Of a DNA stretch of 64,000 bases, positions 26,327 through 35,319 are shown one piece after another (positions within the stretch are counted from its first letter, which is position 1; every line of letters starts with the position of its first letter). Below the pieces are notes generated by a model, which ran no database searches, was not told the DNA's origin, and saw only the letters and a program-made list of their open reading frames with translations. A program made the position numbers and the translations under genes. This DNA is from Cupriavidus sp. (GTDB lineage Bacteria; Pseudomonadota; Gammaproteobacteria; Burkholderiales; Burkholderiaceae): NCBI GenBank assembly GCA_031180665.1, contig JAPSLP010000007.1, forward strand, positions 124,001 to 188,000, written 5' to 3'.

Positions 26327-27679
26327 ATGGCAGCGACCCTCAGCCCGGATGCAAGCCTGAATTCCAGCGCGCAAAGCAAAGCGACCCGCATCGCGCTGTT
26401 CACCTTCCGCACGCCGCAGATGCGCGCCTTCCATATGACTTGGATGGCGTTCTTCGTCTGCTTCTTCGCCTGGTTCGCCTGCGCGCCGCTGATGCCGATG
26501 CTGCGCGGCGAGTTCGGCCTGACGCCCGATCAGGTAGCCAACATCAATATCGCGGCCGTCGCCGTGACGATCCTGGTGCGGCTGATCATCGGCCCGCTGT
26601 GCGACCGCTACGGTCCGCGCAAGGCCTATACCGGCCTGCTGGTGCTCGGTGCGATTCCGGTGCTGGGGGTGGCGATGGCGCAGACCTACGAAGCCTTCCT
26701 GTTCTTCCGGCTGCTGATCGGCGCGATCGGCGCGAGCTTCGTGATCACGCAGTACCACACCTCGGTGATGTTCGCCCCCAACGTGGTCGGCACCGCCAAC
26801 GCGGCGTCGGCTGGTTGGGGCAATGCTGGCGGCGGCGCCGCGCAGGGCCTGATGCCGCTGCTGCTGGCCGGCGTGCTGATGCTCGGCGTCAGCGAGACGA
26901 TGGGCTGGCGCGTCGCCCTGCTGGTGCCTGGCGTCGCCATGCTGCTGATGGCCGCGCTGTACTGGCGCTTCACGCAGGACTGCCCGCAGGGCAACTACGC
27001 CGAACTGCGCGCGCAGGGTATCGCCATCGATGGCGGCAAGAAGGGCGGCTGGGCCAGCTTCGTTGCGGCCAGCGCGAACTATCGCGTGTGGCTGCTGTTC
27101 GTGACCTACGGCGCCTGCTTCGGCGTGGAGATCTTCATCCACAACGTCGCCGCGATGTACTTCGTCGACCGGTTCGAACTGTCGCTGAAGGCCGCCGGCC
27201 TGGCCGCCGCCAGCTTCGGCCTCTTGGCGCTGTTCGCCCGCGCGCTCGGCGGCTGGGCCTCCGACAAGGTCGCGCGCAGCCATGGCCTGAGCGCCCGCAC
27301 CACGCTGCTGTTCGTGCTGATGCTCGGCGAGGGCCTGGGGCTGCTGTGGTTCTCCCAATCGAATTCGGTTGCGCTGGCCGTGATCGCGATGCTGGCCTTC
27401 GGCCTGTTCACCCACATGGCATGCGGCGCGACCTATGCGCTGGTGCCCTTCATCGACCGCAAGGCGCTCGGCGGTGTGTCCGGAATCATCGGCGCGGGCG
27501 GCAACGTCGGCGCGGTGGCCGCCGGCCTGCTGATGAAGGGCCTGGGCAGCCTGCAGCAAACCCTGATGGTGCTCGGCGTGCTGGTCGTGCTGTCGGCCCT
27601 GTGCGCGGTGGCGGTGCGCTTCTCGGCCGAACACAAGGCCCGCGAACAGGCGCTGCTCGAGAACGCGCTCGCCAGCTAG
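26327..27679 (+). CDS. Nitrate/nitrite transporter, MFS NarK/NasA type
   Basis: This 450-residue nitrate/nitrite porter is the first gene of the operon. Twelve hydrophobic helices are present, with the two nitrate signature glycine-rich motifs: SAGWGNAGGGAAQGLMP in TM5 and SGIIGAGGNVGAVAAGLLMK in TM11. The cytoplasmic loop GPLCDRYGPRKAY follows TM2. Substrate-binding Arg residues are expected in TM2 and TM8 (VRLIIGPL; RALGGWASD). GGAG lies seven bases before the ATG, immediately after the attenuator's T-tract. Expression should depend on nitrogen limitation and nitrate through the upstream elements. Confidence 0.93.
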   Translation: MAATLSPDASLNSSAQSKATRIALFTFRTPQMRAFHMTWMAFFVCFFAWFACAPLMPMLRGEFGLTPDQVANINIAAVAVTILVRLIIGPLCDRYGPRKAYTGLLVLGAIPVLGVAMAQTYEAFLFFRLLIGAIGASFVITQYHTSVMFAPNVVGTANAASAGWGNAGGGAAQGLMPLLLAGVLMLGVSETMGWRVALLVPGVAMLLMAALYWRFTQDCPQGNYAELRAQGIAIDGGKKGGWASFVAASANYRVWLLFVTYGACFGVEIFIHNVAAMYFVDRFELSLKAAGLAAASFGLLALFARALGGWASDKVARSHGLSARTTLLFVLMLGEGLGLLWFSQSNSVALAVIAMLAFGLFTHMACGATYALVPFIDRKALGGVSGIIGAGGNVGAVAAGLLMKGLGSLQQTLMVLGVLVVLSALCAVAVRFSAEHKAREQALLENALAS

Positions 27680-27756
27680 GCGATGCCGCCCGCCCACTCC
27701 TGACAACAACGCACCCCGAGATGCCCACGCAAGCGCCCACCAACAAGGAACGCATC

Positions 27757-30363
27757 ATGAAGCTCGTCATCATCGGCCACGGCATGGTCGGCCACAAACT
27801 GCTCGAATGCCTGGCGCAGGCGCGCGAAGACGGTGCCGCCGGCCTGCAGGTCACCGTGCTGTGCGAGGAACCGCGCCCCGCCTATGACCGTGTGCACCTG
27901 TCCGAATTCTTCGCGGGCAAGAGCGCCGAGGACCTGTCGCTGGTCCAGCCGGGCTTTTTCGACGAGACCGGCTTCGCGCTGCGGCTGAACGCGCGCGCCA
28001 CTGCGATCGACCGCGCCGCCCGCACCGTCACCGTGTCGACCGGGGAGACGCTGCACTACGACAAGCTGGTGCTGGCGACCGGCTCCTATCCCTTCGTGCC
28101 GCCGGTGCCGGGCCGCGATCGCGCCGACTGCTTCGTCTACCGCACCATCGAGGATCTCGAGGCAATGCGCGAATGCGGGGCGCGCTCGCGCACCGGCGTG
28201 GTGGTCGGCGGCGGCCTGCTCGGTCTCGAATGCGCCAAGGCGCTGCGCGACATGGGCCTGCAGGCCCATGTGGTCGAATTCGCGCCGCGGCTGATGGCGG
28301 TGCAGGTCGACGATGGCGGCGGCCAGATGCTGCGGCGAAAGATCGCGGCGCTGGGCGTCACCGCGCATACCGGCAAGAACACCGTCGAGATCGTCGACGG
28401 CGAGGCCGGCACGCACCGCATGCGCTTTGCCGACGGCACGCATCTGGACACCGACATGATCGTGTTCTCGGCGGGCATCCGGCCGCGCGACGAACTGGCG
28501 CGCGCCGCCGGCCTCGCGATCGGCGAGCGCGGCGGCATCGTGATCGACGACCAGTGCCGCACGTCCGACCCGGACATCTTCGCGATCGGCGAATGCGCGC
28601 TGTGGCAAGGCAAGATCTTCGGCCTGGTCGCGCCCGGCTACGACATGGCGCGCGTGACCGCGAGCCAGCTGCTGGGCGACGAGGCCGCCTTCACCGGCGC
28701 CGACATGAGCACCAAGCTCAAGCTGATGGGCGTGGATGTGGCGAGCCTCGGCGACCCGCACGGCCACACCCCCGGCGCACGCGTCTACCAGTTCGCCGAC
28801 GAGCGCAAGGAGGTCTATAAGAAGCTGGTGGTGTCCGAGTGCGGCACCTATCTGCTCGGCGGCGTGCTGGTCGGCGATGCGGCGGAATACGGCACGCTGC
28901 TGCAGATGATGCTGAACCGCATGCCGCTGCCGGAATCGCCCGAATTCCTGATCCTGCCGCCCTCCGACGGCAAGGCGAGACCCGGGCTCGGCGTCGATGC
29001 GCTGCCCGACAGCGCGCAGATCTGCTCGTGCAACAACGTCTCGAAGGGCCAGATCTGCGCCGCGGTCGACGACGGCGCCACCAGCATCGGCGCGCTGAAG
29101 TCCTGCACCAAGGCCGGCACCGCTTGCGGCGGCTGCGTGCCGCTGGTCACGCAGCTGATGAAGGCGCAGATGAAGAAGCAGGGGCTGGCGGTCAACAACC
29201 ACCTGTGCGAGCACTTCGCCTACTCGCGCCAGGAGCTGTATCACCTGGTCCGCGTCGGCGGCTTCCGTACCTTCGACGCGCTGCTGGCCGCGCACGGCAA
29301 GGGCCACGGCTGCGATATCTGCAAGCCCACCGTCGCCAGCATCCTCGCCTCGTGCTGGAACGAGTTCGTGCTCAAGCCCGAGCACGCCAGCCTGCAGGAT
29401 TCGAACGACTACTTCCTGGCCAATATCCAGAAGGACGGCACCTATTCGGTGGTGCCGCGCATGCCGGGCGGCGAGGTCACGCCCGACGGGCTGATCGCAG
29501 TGGGCCGCGTGGCCAAGAAGTACGGCCTCTACACCAAGATCACCGGCGGCCAGCGCGTGGACCTGTTCGGCGCGCGCGTCGAGCAGCTCCCGCTGATCTG
29601 GGAAGAACTGATCGAGGCGGGCTTCGAATCGGGCCACGCCTACGGCAAGTCGCTGCGCACGGTGAAGTCCTGCGTCGGCTCGACCTGGTGCCGCTACGGC
29701 GTCGGCGACTCGGTCGGCCTGGCGATCGCGCTGGAGAACCGCTACAAGGGCCTGCGCGCGCCGCACAAGATCAAGTTCGGCGTATCCGGTTGCACGCGCG
29801 AATGCGCCGAGGCGCAGGGCAAGGACATCGGCGTGATCGCCACCGACAAGGGCTGGAACCTGTACGTCTGCGGCAACGGCGGCATGAAGCCGCGCCATGC
29901 CGAGCTGCTGGCGAGCGATCTGGACCGCGACACGCTGATCCGCTATATCGACCGCGTGCTGATGTTCTATGTGCGCACCGCCGACCGCCTGCAGCGCACC
30001 AGCGTCTGGCGCGACAACCTCGAGGGCGGCCTCGACTACCTGAAGGCCGTGGTCGTCGACGACAGCCTCGGCATCGCGGCCGAGCTCGAGGCGCAGATGC
30101 AGCTGGTGGTCGATACCTATGCGTGCGAATGGAAGAAGGCCGTCACCGATCCGCAGACGCGCCAGCGCTTCCACCATTTCGTCAACAGCGAGCGAGGGGA
30201 CGAGCATGTCGTGTTCGTGCAGGAACGCGGCCAGATCCGTCCGGCCACGCCGGAGGAACGGGACTTGCAACGCGTGGGCGGCGGCGGCATGCCGGCGCAG
30301 CGCCCGGTGGCGGTGCCGCTGGTCCGCGTCGATCGCGTCGCCGAGGCGGACCCGGTAGCGTGA
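27757..30363 (+). CDS. nirB: Assimilatory nitrite reductase [NAD(P)H] large subunit
   Basis: This 868-residue enzyme reduces nitrite to ammonium with NAD(P)H. Order of domains: FAD/NAD(P)H reductase (GHGMVGHKLLE near residue 10; VVGGGLLGLECAKAL near 150); BFD-type [2Fe-2S] domain with CSCNN and CTKAGTACGGC (about residues 425-460); ferredoxin-like half domains; and the siroheme-[4Fe-4S] site with SCVGSTWC (about 637-643) and SGCTRECAEAQGKDIGV (about 677-681), the positions known in E. coli NirB. The ATG at 27757 has AAGGA seven bases upstream; the in-frame ATG at 27721 lacks one. It lies 77 bases after the transporter gene. Confidence 0.97.
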   Translation: MKLVIIGHGMVGHKLLECLAQAREDGAAGLQVTVLCEEPRPAYDRVHLSEFFAGKSAEDLSLVQPGFFDETGFALRLNARATAIDRAARTVTVSTGETLHYDKLVLATGSYPFVPPVPGRDRADCFVYRTIEDLEAMRECGARSRTGVVVGGGLLGLECAKALRDMGLQAHVVEFAPRLMAVQVDDGGGQMLRRKIAALGVTAHTGKNTVEIVDGEAGTHRMRFADGTHLDTDMIVFSAGIRPRDELARAAGLAIGERGGIVIDDQCRTSDPDIFAIGECALWQGKIFGLVAPGYDMARVTASQLLGDEAAFTGADMSTKLKLMGVDVASLGDPHGHTPGARVYQFADERKEVYKKLVVSECGTYLLGGVLVGDAAEYGTLLQMMLNRMPLPESPEFLILPPSDGKARPGLGVDALPDSAQICSCNNVSKGQICAAVDDGATSIGALKSCTKAGTACGGCVPLVTQLMKAQMKKQGLAVNNHLCEHFAYSRQELYHLVRVGGFRTFDALLAAHGKGHGCDICKPTVASILASCWNEFVLKPEHASLQDSNDYFLANIQKDGTYSVVPRMPGGEVTPDGLIAVGRVAKKYGLYTKITGGQRVDLFGARVEQLPLIWEELIEAGFESGHAYGKSLRTVKSCVGSTWCRYGVGDSVGLAIALENRYKGLRAPHKIKFGVSGCTRECAEAQGKDIGVIATDKGWNLYVCGNGGMKPRHAELLASDLDRDTLIRYIDRVLMFYVRTADRLQRTSVWRDNLEGGLDYLKAVVVDDSLGIAAELEAQMQLVVDTYACEWKKAVTDPQTRQRFHHFVNSERGDEHVVFVQERGQIRPATPEERDLQRVGGGGMPAQRPVAVPLVRVDRVAEADPVA

Positions 30364-30373
30364 TCGCCCCACA

Positions 30374-30473
30374 GTCGTCGCTTCCGCGATCGCGGGAGTC
30401 CAGCGCCTTCAGCCTACGTTGAACGTCACTGGGTCACTGGGTCACTGGGTCCCCGCGTTCGCGCGGACGACGC
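30374..30473. repeat. REP-like inverted repeat pair (copy A) with an 8-bp triplication
   Basis: Two palindromic units, GTCGTCGCTTCCGCGATCGC... at 30374-30404 and the inverted TGGGTCCCCGCGTTCGCGCG... at 30446-30473, flank a spacer containing three copies of GTCACTGG (30425-30448). It fills the gap between nirB and nirD. Related pairs occur at 32117-32200 and 43430-43500. Confidence 0.75.
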
Positions 30474-30506
30474 AAGTACCCCACAAAGCCGTACCAGGAG
30501 CAAACC

Positions 30507-30860
30507 ATGAGCCAGCTTGCCACGCACGCTTCTTCCGAACAGTGGACCGCGGTCTGCGCGCTGCGCGACATCGTGCCGAACACCGGCGTCTGCGCGCTGG
30601 TGGGGCATCGTCAGATCGCGGTGTTCCGCGTCGGCCCGGACAACCAGATCTTCGCGATCGGCAACTACGATCCGAATGCCGATGCCGCGGTGCTCTCGCG
30701 CGGCCTGGTCGGCAACCTGGGCGAGCGGCTGGTGGTCGCCTCGCCGATCTACAAGCAGCATTTCGACCTGCGCACCGGCGAATGCCTGGAGGCACCGGAG
30801 CATTCGGTGCCCGCCTATCCGGCCCGCCTCTACGACGGCAAGGTATGGGTGGCGGCATGA
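30507..30860 (+). CDS. nirD: Nitrite reductase small subunit
   Basis: This 117-residue Rieske-like fold protein is partner of NirB in nitrite reduction. The block NQIFAIGNYDPNADAAVLSRGLVGNLGERLVVASPIYKQHFDLRTGECLE (ends given; key positions described) lacks the Cys-x-His and Cys-x-x-His cluster ligands, as is normal for NirD, so it should not bind a [2Fe-2S] cluster. AGGAGC lies upstream of the ATG. A REP-like repeat separates it from nirB by 143 bases. Its TGA overlaps the ATG of the next flavoprotein gene. Confidence 0.95.
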   Translation: MSQLATHASSEQWTAVCALRDIVPNTGVCALVGHRQIAVFRVGPDNQIFAIGNYDPNADAAVLSRGLVGNLGERLVVASPIYKQHFDLRTGECLEAPEHSVPAYPARLYDGKVWVAA

Positions 30861-32086
30861 TCCGGACCGACAAACCCCGGCTGGTGGTGGTCGGCAACGG
30901 CATGGCCGGCATGCGCACCGTCGAGGAGCTGCTGGCGCTGGCGCCCGACCTGTACGACATCACCGTGTTCGGCGCCGAGCCGCACGGCAACTACAACCGC
31001 ATCCTGCTCTCGCCCGTGCTGGCCGGCGAGAAGACGGTCGACGACATCATGCTGCATCCGCGCGAGTGGTATGCGCGCCATGGCATCGCGCTGCTGGCCG
31101 GCGATCCGGTGGTGGCGATCGATCGCGCGCGCAGGCTGGTGCGATCGCAGTCCGGCAGGCAGGTCCGCTACGACCGGCTGTTGCTGGCGACGGGCTCGCG
31201 CCCCTTCATCGTGCCGGTACCCGGACACCAGCTCGACGGCGTGATCGCCTTCCGCGACATCCAGGATGTCGAGACCATGCTGGCGGCAGCGCGCGCGCAC
31301 CGCCATGCCGTGGTGATCGGCGGCGGCCTGCTCGGGCTGGAGGCGGCCAATGGCCTGCTGCGCCAGGGCATGGACGTCACCGTGGTGCATCTTGGCGATG
31401 CGCTGATGGATCGCCAGCTGGACGCCAACGCCGCCGCCCTGCTCAAGCGCACGCTGGAACGGCGCGGCCTGCGCATCCTGCTCGGCGCCAATACCAGCGA
31501 GATCCTTGGGGACGAGCGTGTGACCGGCGTGCGCCTGGCCGACGGCTCGCAGATTCCGGCCGATCTCGTCGTGATGGCTGCGGGCGTGCGTCCGAATGCG
31601 GAGCTCGCACGCGCGGCAGGGCTTCATTGCGAGCGCGCCATCGTCGTCGACGACACGCTGCAGACCTACGATCCGCGCATCTATGCCGTGGGCGAATGCG
31701 TGCAGCACCGCCAGGCCACCTTCGGCCTGGTCGCGCCGATCTGGGATCAGGCGCGCGTATGCGCGGCGCATCTGGCCGGCGCCGGGCACCGCCGCTATGT
31801 CCAGCAGGCCACCGCCACGCGGCTCAAGGTCAGCGGCGTCGAGCTGTACTCGGCCGGCGATATCGTCGGCGGCGAGGACAGCGAGGACCTGGTGCTGCGC
31901 GATCCGCGCCGCGGCATCTACAAGCGCCTGGTGCTGCAACAGGGCCGGCTGGCGGGCGCCGTGCTGTACGGCGACGTGCAGGATGGTCCGTGGTATTTCG
32001 AGCTGATCCAGAACGGTACGCCGATCGGCGCGATGCGCAACCGGCTGCTGTTCGGCAAGGCGCAGTGCGAGGCGGTGGCCGCGTGA
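30857..32086 (+). CDS. FAD-dependent pyridine nucleotide-disulfide oxidoreductase, NirB N-domain-like, probable NasA electron donor
   Basis: This 409-residue protein is equivalent to the first domains of NirB without the iron-sulfur or siroheme parts. It has two Rossmann motifs, VVGNGMAGMRTVEEL near residue 13 and VVIGGGLLGLEAANGL near 150, plus VYAVGECVQHR, the FAD-site Asp/Glu variant. Homologues in nitrate assimilation operons are thought to feed NAD(P)H electrons to NasA (NasB-like role). The ATGA overlap with nirD shows translational coupling. It is related to, but shorter than, the NirB reductase domain, so an ancient duplication is plausible. The electron-donor role is inferred from context. 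Confidence 0.88.
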   Translation: MIRTDKPRLVVVGNGMAGMRTVEELLALAPDLYDITVFGAEPHGNYNRILLSPVLAGEKTVDDIMLHPREWYARHGIALLAGDPVVAIDRARRLVRSQSGRQVRYDRLLLATGSRPFIVPVPGHQLDGVIAFRDIQDVETMLAAARAHRHAVVIGGGLLGLEAANGLLRQGMDVTVVHLGDALMDRQLDANAAALLKRTLERRGLRILLGANTSEILGDERVTGVRLADGSQIPADLVVMAAGVRPNAELARAAGLHCERAIVVDDTLQTYDPRIYAVGECVQHRQATFGLVAPIWDQARVCAAHLAGAGHRRYVQQATATRLKVSGVELYSAGDIVGGEDSEDLVLRDPRRGIYKRLVLQQGRLAGAVLYGDVQDGPWYFELIQNGTPIGAMRNRLLFGKAQCEAVAA

Positions 32087-32116
32087 TGATCCTGACGTGG
32101 TGCGCGCGCATCGACC

Positions 32117-32200
32117 ATTGTCGCCCCCGCGAAAGCGGGGGCCCAGCGGCTCACAGATGGGCCCCGCACGACACGGGGTCCCCGCTTTCGCGGGGACGAC
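32117..32200. repeat. REP-like inverted repeat pair (copy B)
   Basis: CCCCCGC-GAAA-GCGGGGG (32124-32141) and GTCCCCGC-TTTC-GCGGGGAC (32178-32197) are two strong hairpins in inverted orientation, in the 169-base gap between the flavoprotein gene and nasA. The same core occurs in copies A and C. Confidence 0.82.
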
Positions 32201-32255
32201 GGGCACAGGCCAACGCGCTAACGAGGCGCAGCAGCAAGCCAGCAAGGGGCAAGGT

Positions 32256-35054
32256 GTGAAACTCTCCGATATTCCAGTGTCCATCGCGGCAGACGCCATC
32301 GCTGCAAACGCCGCCGCGCGGTCCACGCCGGTGGCGAGCGTGCAGACGACCTGCCCCTACTGCGGCGTCGGCTGTGGCGTGCGTGCGCAGCGGCACGCCG
32401 ACGGCACCGTCGAGGTCGCCGGCGATCCCTCGCATCCGGCCAACGCGGGACGCCTGTGCGTCAAGGGCTCGGCCCTGGCGGAAACCGTCGACCTGAACGA
32501 CCGCCTGCTGCATCCGCAATGGCGCGCGGCCGACGGCACGCTGCGGCAGGCGTCGTGGGACGAGGCGCTCGATCGCGCCGCCTCGGGTCTGCGCGACATC
32601 ATTGCGCGCCACGGTCCCGAGTCGGTCGCCCTCTATGTTTCCGGGCAACTGCTGACCGAGGACTACTACGTCGCCAACAAGCTGATGAAGGGTTTCATCG
32701 GCACGGCCAATATCGACACCAACTCGCGGCTGTGCATGTCGTCGGCGGTGGCTGGCCACAAGCGCGCATTCGGCGAGGACATCGTGCCGGGCTGCTACGA
32801 GGACCTGGAGCTGGCCGATCTGGTGGTGCTGGTCGGCTCGAACACCGCGTGGTGCCATCCGATCCTGTTCCAGCGGCTGGCCAAGGCCAAGGCCGATCGC
32901 CCGCAGATGAAGCTGGTGGTGATCGACCCGCGCCGCACCGCGACCTGCGATCTCGCCGACCTGCACCTGCCGGTACGGCCCGGCACCGACGTCTGGCTGT
33001 TCAACGGCCTGCTGCATCATCTGCACCGCGAGGGCGCCATCGATGCGCAGTTCGTGCAGGCGCATACCGATGGCGACGACGCGCTTGCGGCCGCGCTGCA
33101 GGCAGCCGCCGGCGAGGCCGATGTGGCCGCCGTCGCCCGCGCCTGCAAGGTCGATCCGACCGACCTGCTGACCTTCTACCAATGGTTCGCGGGCACGCCG
33201 CGTACGGTTACCGCGTTCTCGCAGGGCGTCAATCAATCGTCGGCGGGCACCGACAAGGTCAACAGCATCATCAACTGCCATCTGCTGACCGGCCGCATCG
33301 GCAAGCCGGGCATGGGTCCGTTCTCGCTGACCGGGCAGCCGAACGCGATGGGCGGGCGCGAGGTCGGTGGACTGGCCAACATGCTCGCCGCCCATCTGGA
33401 GCTGGCCGAGCCGCGCCATCGCGAACTGGTGCAGACCTTCTGGGACGCACCGGCCATCGCCGATCGTCCCGGCCTGAAGGCGGTCGAGCTGTTCGAGGCG
33501 ATCGAACAGGGCCGCATCAAGGCGGTCTGGGTGATGGCCACCAATCCGGTGGTCAGCCTGCCCGACGCCGACCAGGCCCGCCGCGCGCTGCAGCGCTGCG
33601 AACTGGTGATCGCGTCCGATATCGTCACGCGCACCGACACCAACGACAGCGCGCATATCCTGCTGCCGGCGCTGGGCTGGGGCGAGAAGGACGGCACCGT
33701 GACGAATTCGGAGCGACGCATTTCCCGCCAGCGCGCTTTCCTGCCCGCGCCGGGCGAGGCCCGCGCCGACTGGTGGATCGTCTGCCAGGTGGCGCGCCGG
33801 ATGGGCTTCGCCGGCTTCGACTATGGTTCGCCCCGTGAAATCTTCGACGAGCATGCGCGGCTGTCGGCGTATCGGAACCACGGCGAGGCCGGCGGCGAAC
33901 AGGCGGTCCCGCGCGCCTTCGACATCGGGGGCCTGGCCGGCCTCGACGCGCGCGGCTACGACATGCTGCAGCCGGTGCAGTGGCCGGTGCGCGCGGGCGG
34001 CAATGGCACGGCACGCCTGTTCGCCGACGGCGGCTTCTCGCACCCGGACCGGCGCGCCCGCTTCGTCGCCACCGCGCCGCGCAAACCGGTACACGCGACC
34101 GACGAAGACTATCCGCTGATCCTGAACACCGGTCGCGTGCGCGACCAGTGGCACACGATGACGCGCACCGGCAAGTCGGCGCGCCTGGCCGAGCACCTGC
34201 CCGAACCCTTCGTCGACATGCATCCGCAGGACGCGCTGCTGTGCGGCGTCGCCGAAGGCCGCCTCGCGCGGGTATCGACGCGCTGGGGGGCGATGGTGGT
34301 GCGCGTGCGCCATGGCGGCGGCATCCCGCGCGGCAGCGTGTTCGTGCCGATCCACTGGAACGGCCAGTACAGCTCCGATGCGCGCGTCGGCGCGCTGGTC
34401 AATCCGGCGGTCGACCCGGTCTCCGGCGAGCCGGAGTTCAAGCACACGCCGGTCCGCGTCGACCCCTTTCCGGTCTCGTGGCACGGCTTCGCGCTGGCGC
34501 GCGACACGCTGGACTGCGGCGCGCTGACCTGGTGGACGCGCGTGACCGGCCGGCAATTCCAGCGCTACGAATTCGCCGGCCGCGAGTCGGTGGGCGATCG
34601 CGCAGGGTGGGCGCGGCAACTGCTCGGCGCGACCGACGCGGAGGCCGACTGGATCGAATACGAGGACCGATCCGCCGGCGTCTACCACGCGGCCCTGGTC
34701 GTCGACGACCGGCTCCAGGCCTGCGTCTATGTCTCGACACGGCCGGACCTGCCGGCACGGGCCTGGCTCGGCGGCCTGTTCGCCAAGGGCCAGCTGAGCG
34801 ACGACGACCGCATCGGCCTGCTGATCGGCCAGGCGGCCGAGCCCGGCGTCGATGCCGGCCCGACCGTCTGCTCCTGCTTCGGCGTGGGCCGCAATACCAT
34901 CTGCGACGCGATCCGCGAGCATGGCCTGGGCAGCGCGGCCGAGATCACCGCCTGCGTCAAGGCTGGCGGCAATTGCGGCTCGTGCGTGCCCGAACTGAAT
35001 GCGCTGCTGGCCGCGGCAAAGGCGGATCGGGACGAGCCGGTGTTTGCGGGGTAG
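32256..35054 (+). CDS. nasA: Assimilatory nitrate reductase catalytic subunit with C-terminal BFD [2Fe-2S] domain
   Basis: This 932-residue cytoplasmic molybdenum bis-MGD enzyme reduces nitrate to nitrite. The N-terminal [4Fe-4S] domain has CPYCGVGCGV (Cys 33, 36, 40) and GRLCVKG. The predicted molybdenum-ligand Cys is in NIDTNSRLCMSSAVAGHKRAFGED. Molydopterin-binding segments follow. The last 60 residues form a BFD-like [2Fe-2S] domain (VCSCFGVGRNTICDAI, CVKAGGNCGSCVPEL), so electrons may enter here from the adjacent flavoprotein. No Tat signal is seen. I chose the GTG at 32256 because AAGGGG lies six bases upstream and the first Cys motif follows 32 residues later; no ATG lies between. Confidence 0.95.
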   Translation: MKLSDIPVSIAADAIAANAAARSTPVASVQTTCPYCGVGCGVRAQRHADGTVEVAGDPSHPANAGRLCVKGSALAETVDLNDRLLHPQWRAADGTLRQASWDEALDRAASGLRDIIARHGPESVALYVSGQLLTEDYYVANKLMKGFIGTANIDTNSRLCMSSAVAGHKRAFGEDIVPGCYEDLELADLVVLVGSNTAWCHPILFQRLAKAKADRPQMKLVVIDPRRTATCDLADLHLPVRPGTDVWLFNGLLHHLHREGAIDAQFVQAHTDGDDALAAALQAAAGEADVAAVARACKVDPTDLLTFYQWFAGTPRTVTAFSQGVNQSSAGTDKVNSIINCHLLTGRIGKPGMGPFSLTGQPNAMGGREVGGLANMLAAHLELAEPRHRELVQTFWDAPAIADRPGLKAVELFEAIEQGRIKAVWVMATNPVVSLPDADQARRALQRCELVIASDIVTRTDTNDSAHILLPALGWGEKDGTVTNSERRISRQRAFLPAPGEARADWWIVCQVARRMGFAGFDYGSPREIFDEHARLSAYRNHGEAGGEQAVPRAFDIGGLAGLDARGYDMLQPVQWPVRAGGNGTARLFADGGFSHPDRRARFVATAPRKPVHATDEDYPLILNTGRVRDQWHTMTRTGKSARLAEHLPEPFVDMHPQDALLCGVAEGRLARVSTRWGAMVVRVRHGGGIPRGSVFVPIHWNGQYSSDARVGALVNPAVDPVSGEPEFKHTPVRVDPFPVSWHGFALARDTLDCGALTWWTRVTGRQFQRYEFAGRESVGDRAGWARQLLGATDAEADWIEYEDRSAGVYHAALVVDDRLQACVYVSTRPDLPARAWLGGLFAKGQLSDDDRIGLLIGQAAEPGVDAGPTVCSCFGVGRNTICDAIREHGLGSAAEITACVKAGGNCGSCVPELNALLAAAKADRDEPVFAG

Positions 35055-35205
35055 GCATTGGCGTCAGGGACCGGTCGCCTCCGCCGCTGCGGTGAGCCGG
35101 CCTCATCGCGTCGAATATTCCGCACATCTCCCGGTCGCTTCCGGCGAATGTACGGTAAAACGAACACACTGACTTCTGTCCCGAGGCCTTCCCGGCGGCC
35201 CGATG

Positions 35206-35298
35206 AAGTTTCATCCCGCGAAACTTTGATGCGTCGCAAAATGACGCAGCCTTCCAGCCGCCCTATAACGGCATCTGCGGTTTCATTCCGCAAAATGA
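35206..35298. promoter_or_regulatory. Cluster of palindromes upstream of the IclR gene, probable operators
   Basis: Three dyads lie within 93 bases of the 265-base gap: AAGTTTC-N7-GAAACTT (35206-35226), TGCGTC-N7-GACGCA (35230-35248) and TCATT-N6-AATGA (35283-35298). The first and third also share the direct motif TTTCATyCCGCrAAA. IclR proteins usually bind such AT-centred dyads near their own promoters. I could not place a confident -35/-10 pair. Confidence 0.55.
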
Positions 35299-35319
35299 CC
35301 AGAACAGGGAGACGGCCGG

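Noticed and set aside
27721..27756. Upstream in-frame ATG of nirB (MPTQAPTNKERI)
   Set aside because: The ATG at 27757 has AAGGA at proper spacing and begins directly at the FAD-binding strand.
27676..30372. An 898-codon antisense frame across nirB
   Set aside because: It is a compositional shadow of nirB codon bias, with no domain content.
30374..30473. Possible rho-independent terminator after nirB
   Set aside because: No T-tract follows either hairpin and nirD continues in the same operon. The REP-like interpretation, with copies elsewhere, fits better.
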